From the NCBI GenBank assembly GCA_036521915.1, contig DATDGU010000316.1:1-15393 (forward strand): 15,393 bases of DNA. The letters run 5' to 3'. The notes under the pieces were generated by a model. It searched no databases and was not told the DNA's origin. It saw only the letters and a program-made list of their open reading frames with translations. Made by a program: the position numbers and the translations under genes. Of the stretch, positions 14,141-15,393 are shown in pieces. How positions within the stretch are numbered: the first letter of the stretch is position 1; the number at the start of each line of letters is the position of its first letter. This stretch comes from PALSA-555 sp036521915 (GTDB lineage: Bacteria; Actinomycetota; Acidimicrobiia; IMCC26256; PALSA-555).

Positions 14141-14179
14141 CTCGGCGGTGAGCGACCCGCAAGCCGCTCACCGCCCGAG
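14141..14179 (-). terminator. Candidate GC-rich terminator hairpin
   Basis: GGCGGTGAGCG (14144-14154) pairs perfectly with CGCTCACCGCC (14165-14175). Three more pairs, CTC/GAG, lie beyond a one-base bulge. It begins 24 nt past the stop codon of the exported-protein gene in its direction of transcription. There is no T tract, so termination is inferred from position and stem strength. Confidence 0.5.
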
Positions 14180-14203
14180 CTCGTTGTTAGTAGCTGTCGA
14201 TCC

Positions 14204-14620
14204 TCATTGACTGGGGATCGTCGGAATCGTGACGCCTCCGGGCAAATTCCCGCCCGCGACGCAGTTCGCGACCGCCGCAACGTACTTGGAGATCGCGGAG
14301 GCGAATGGCTGCGCGTCCGCTTGAAGCGCCGTCGTGTTGGCCGACGCGGCGTCATTGAAGTACTTCGCGATCGTCTTCAGCGCCGACTTGAGGTCGCCAC
14401 CCGCCTTCTTCGCAGCGTTGTTGAACGCCTTAGCGAGCTTCTTCGCGTTCGCCTCTCCACCCAGGGCAGTCGGATTTGAGGATGGCGTGTAATGAAGCTT
14501 TGTCAGCGCGTTGCACAGCCCCGACGCAGAAGAAACCCGCGCCCCCGCCGGCGCGGCGAGCAAGGCGGCTCCAGAGAGCCCGATCACGGACACAGCCAAG
14601 ATTGCAGCGATTCGTCGCAC
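14204..14620 (-). CDS. Small exported helical protein (138 aa)
   Basis: Start at GTG 14620: GAGGGG lies 7 nt upstream and the protein then opens with a normal signal peptide, MRRIAAILAVSVIGLSGAAL, cut near APAGA/R (about residue 27). A TTG at 14695 would add 25 residues and is less likely. The mature part has Cys36 and Cys120, which could form a disulfide, and an Ala/Lys-rich helical middle (NAKKLAKAFNNAAKKAGGDLKSALKTIAKYF) given here as two runs: AKKLAKAFNNAAKKAGG and LKSALKTIAKYF. It ends in a Pro/Ile tail. Not recognised; small secreted proteins with this layout are common in actinobacteria. Followed by a strong hairpin; divergent from the lipoprotein locus. Confidence 0.78.
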   Translation of the reverse strand: MRRIAAILAVSVIGLSGAALLAAPAGARVSSASGLCNALTKLHYTPSSNPTALGGEANAKKLAKAFNNAAKKAGGDLKSALKTIAKYFNDAASANTTALQADAQPFASAISKYVAAVANCVAGGNLPGGVTIPTIPSQ

Positions 14621-14780
14621 CCAACTTCCCCTCTTCGGTGTAGGTCCTGAGAGTGCGCCGGTCGGCGACGCGAGGCCTGAGTAGGCGCTACTCAATCCTT
14701 CTTCCTCTCTCTTTGGGGAAGAGGGTGTGATGTCGGGAGTGGAATGGGCCGTCGCGGGCGCCGCCGCTAGGTTGCGGGAT

Positions 14781-15252
14781 GTGGGGCGGCAGCGGGTCAG
14801 ATCGGGCAGGCGCGCCGCCGAACGGTGGGCTCTACCAGCGTTTGCCTTGCTGTTGTGGGGGTGCGGAGCCGGTACCTCACTCGTTGAAGGGGGGATCGGC
14901 CGCGTCCTTCGATATCGGCGGCTACGAGATCTCGGTCACGGTGAGCAGCGGAGCTTCGGTATCGATGACGTTCCAAGGTTCCCCGGAGCTCAACTACTCG
15001 GGCCCCGAGGGATGCAAGGGTCAGGCCTTCACCGTCGCGGTAGGGCCCACGGGGACCGACCTGCTGTTCCGGTACAGCTCGAGCGATGCGTACATGGTGG
15101 ACCGAGGCAACGTGTACCACTTCGTCGCGGCGCCGCTATATCACCGCGGCCAGCTCGTGTGGGATCAGACGTTCGGAAGCACCCACGTCGTGGCGAGCAT
15201 CGATTGCCCGCCGCCACCGCCATCCGGTCCGTTGCTGCCGGCCAGCTACTAG
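14781..15252 (+). pseudogene. Putative lipoprotein gene with signal and mature domain in different frames
   Basis: From GTG 14781 one frame reads VGRQRVRSGRRAAERW then LPAFALLLWGCGAGTS, a basic n-region, hydrophobic core and lipobox-like LWGC (unusual W at -2). After the six-G run near 14887-14892 that frame turns Arg-rich. The frame one base on continues sensibly as GGSAASFDIGGYEISVTVSS, GASVSMTFQGSPELNYSG, LLFRYSSSDAYMVDRG, YHFVAAPLYH, and a Pro-rich end to the stop at 15252. One surplus G in the run would explain it. The alternative is a shorter intact protein from ATG 14779 in the second frame, with a Cys-rich N-terminus and no signal. Function unknown; the mature part is beta-rich. Confidence 0.55.
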
Positions 15253-15301
15253 AGCTTCCGGGCCACGGGTCGAGGTGACAGGTGGACGGTGTGGATGATG
15301 G

Positions 15302-15393
15302 TCATGCTGCTCGTTTGTGACGGTGGCTGTCGAGGACTTGGCGGGGTGTTCGTCCGCGCATGAAGTCGGATCGGTTGGGTCGGCGGGTGTTGT
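15302..15393 (-). mobile_element. 3' end of a DDE transposase/integrase, cut by the window edge
   Basis: Reading leftward from the edge gives 29 residues, NTRRPNRSDFMRGRTPRQVL then DSHRHKRAA, and a TGA at 15304-15302. The N.RRP....... GRTP..VL pattern is the usual C-terminal end of integrase-core transposases (IS481/IS3-like). The rest lies to the right of the window. The insertion sequence's left end should fall between 15253 and 15301, but without the other end its inverted repeat cannot be fixed. The lipoprotein stop is only 49 nt away. Confidence 0.6.

Larger units (their letters stand above)
13820..14203. other. Intergenic region with dyad, short tandem repeat and hairpin
   Basis: No gene is supported. 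It holds dyad copy 7 (13872-13898), three tandem 8-bp units of the form GTCCCGCC (14073-14096, the last with one change) and the strong hairpin at 14141-14179. Open frames here are Arg-rich shadows. Confidence 0.5.

Overview
The window is a high-GC, gene-dense bacterial segment on which I place 14 intact-looking genes, two genes split by a frameshift, one gene remnant and one gene running off the right edge. GC-rich third codon positions, GTG and TTG starts, many start/stop overlaps, and a luciferase-like (LLM-class) oxidoreductase of a type common in actinomycetes all suggest an actinobacterium. An Acidimicrobiia-like lineage would fit, but that placement is inference. No rRNA, tRNA or CRISPR array was seen.

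Left part (1-2730): a rho-independent terminator from a gene to the left (37-100); a 75-aa beta-rich protein (-); a DUF899 thioredoxin-fold protein (-); and a 154-aa zinc-ribbon-like protein (+). The last is flanked by two divergent inverted copies of a ~200-nt repeat, each ending in a 27-nt dyad motif. That dyad recurs seven times across the window, always between genes, with one further degenerate copy.

Centre (2728-7319): the most coherent block. A TrxR-like flavoprotein lacking the redox CxxC is followed, with overlapping stop and start, by a DUF4254 protein (+). Converging on them from the right is a minus-strand operon, queD - queC - GT9 glycosyltransferase - unknown cytoplasmic protein with propeller-like sequence, whose members overlap by a few bases or are 14 nt apart. 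QueD and QueC catalyse steps of 7-deazaguanine (preQ0) synthesis. Their coupling to a GT9 enzyme and a nearby DUF4254 protein, with no queE, folE or tgt in view, is the best candidate here for an uncharacterised pathway.

Right part (7509-15393): an LLM-class oxidoreductase; a small soluble protein broken by a frameshift; a small single-span membrane protein; a GDXG-type alpha/beta hydrolase; a secreted CocE/X-Pro-dipeptidyl-peptidase-like hydrolase; a phytanoyl-CoA dioxygenase-like Fe/2-oxoglutarate enzyme; a 5' remnant of a zinc alcohol dehydrogenase; a small exported helical protein; a putative lipoprotein whose signal and mature domain are in different frames; and at the edge the 3' end of a DDE transposase/integrase. 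Frameshifts, a gene remnant, a transposase and many dispersed dyads mark this side as a region of decay and rearrangement.
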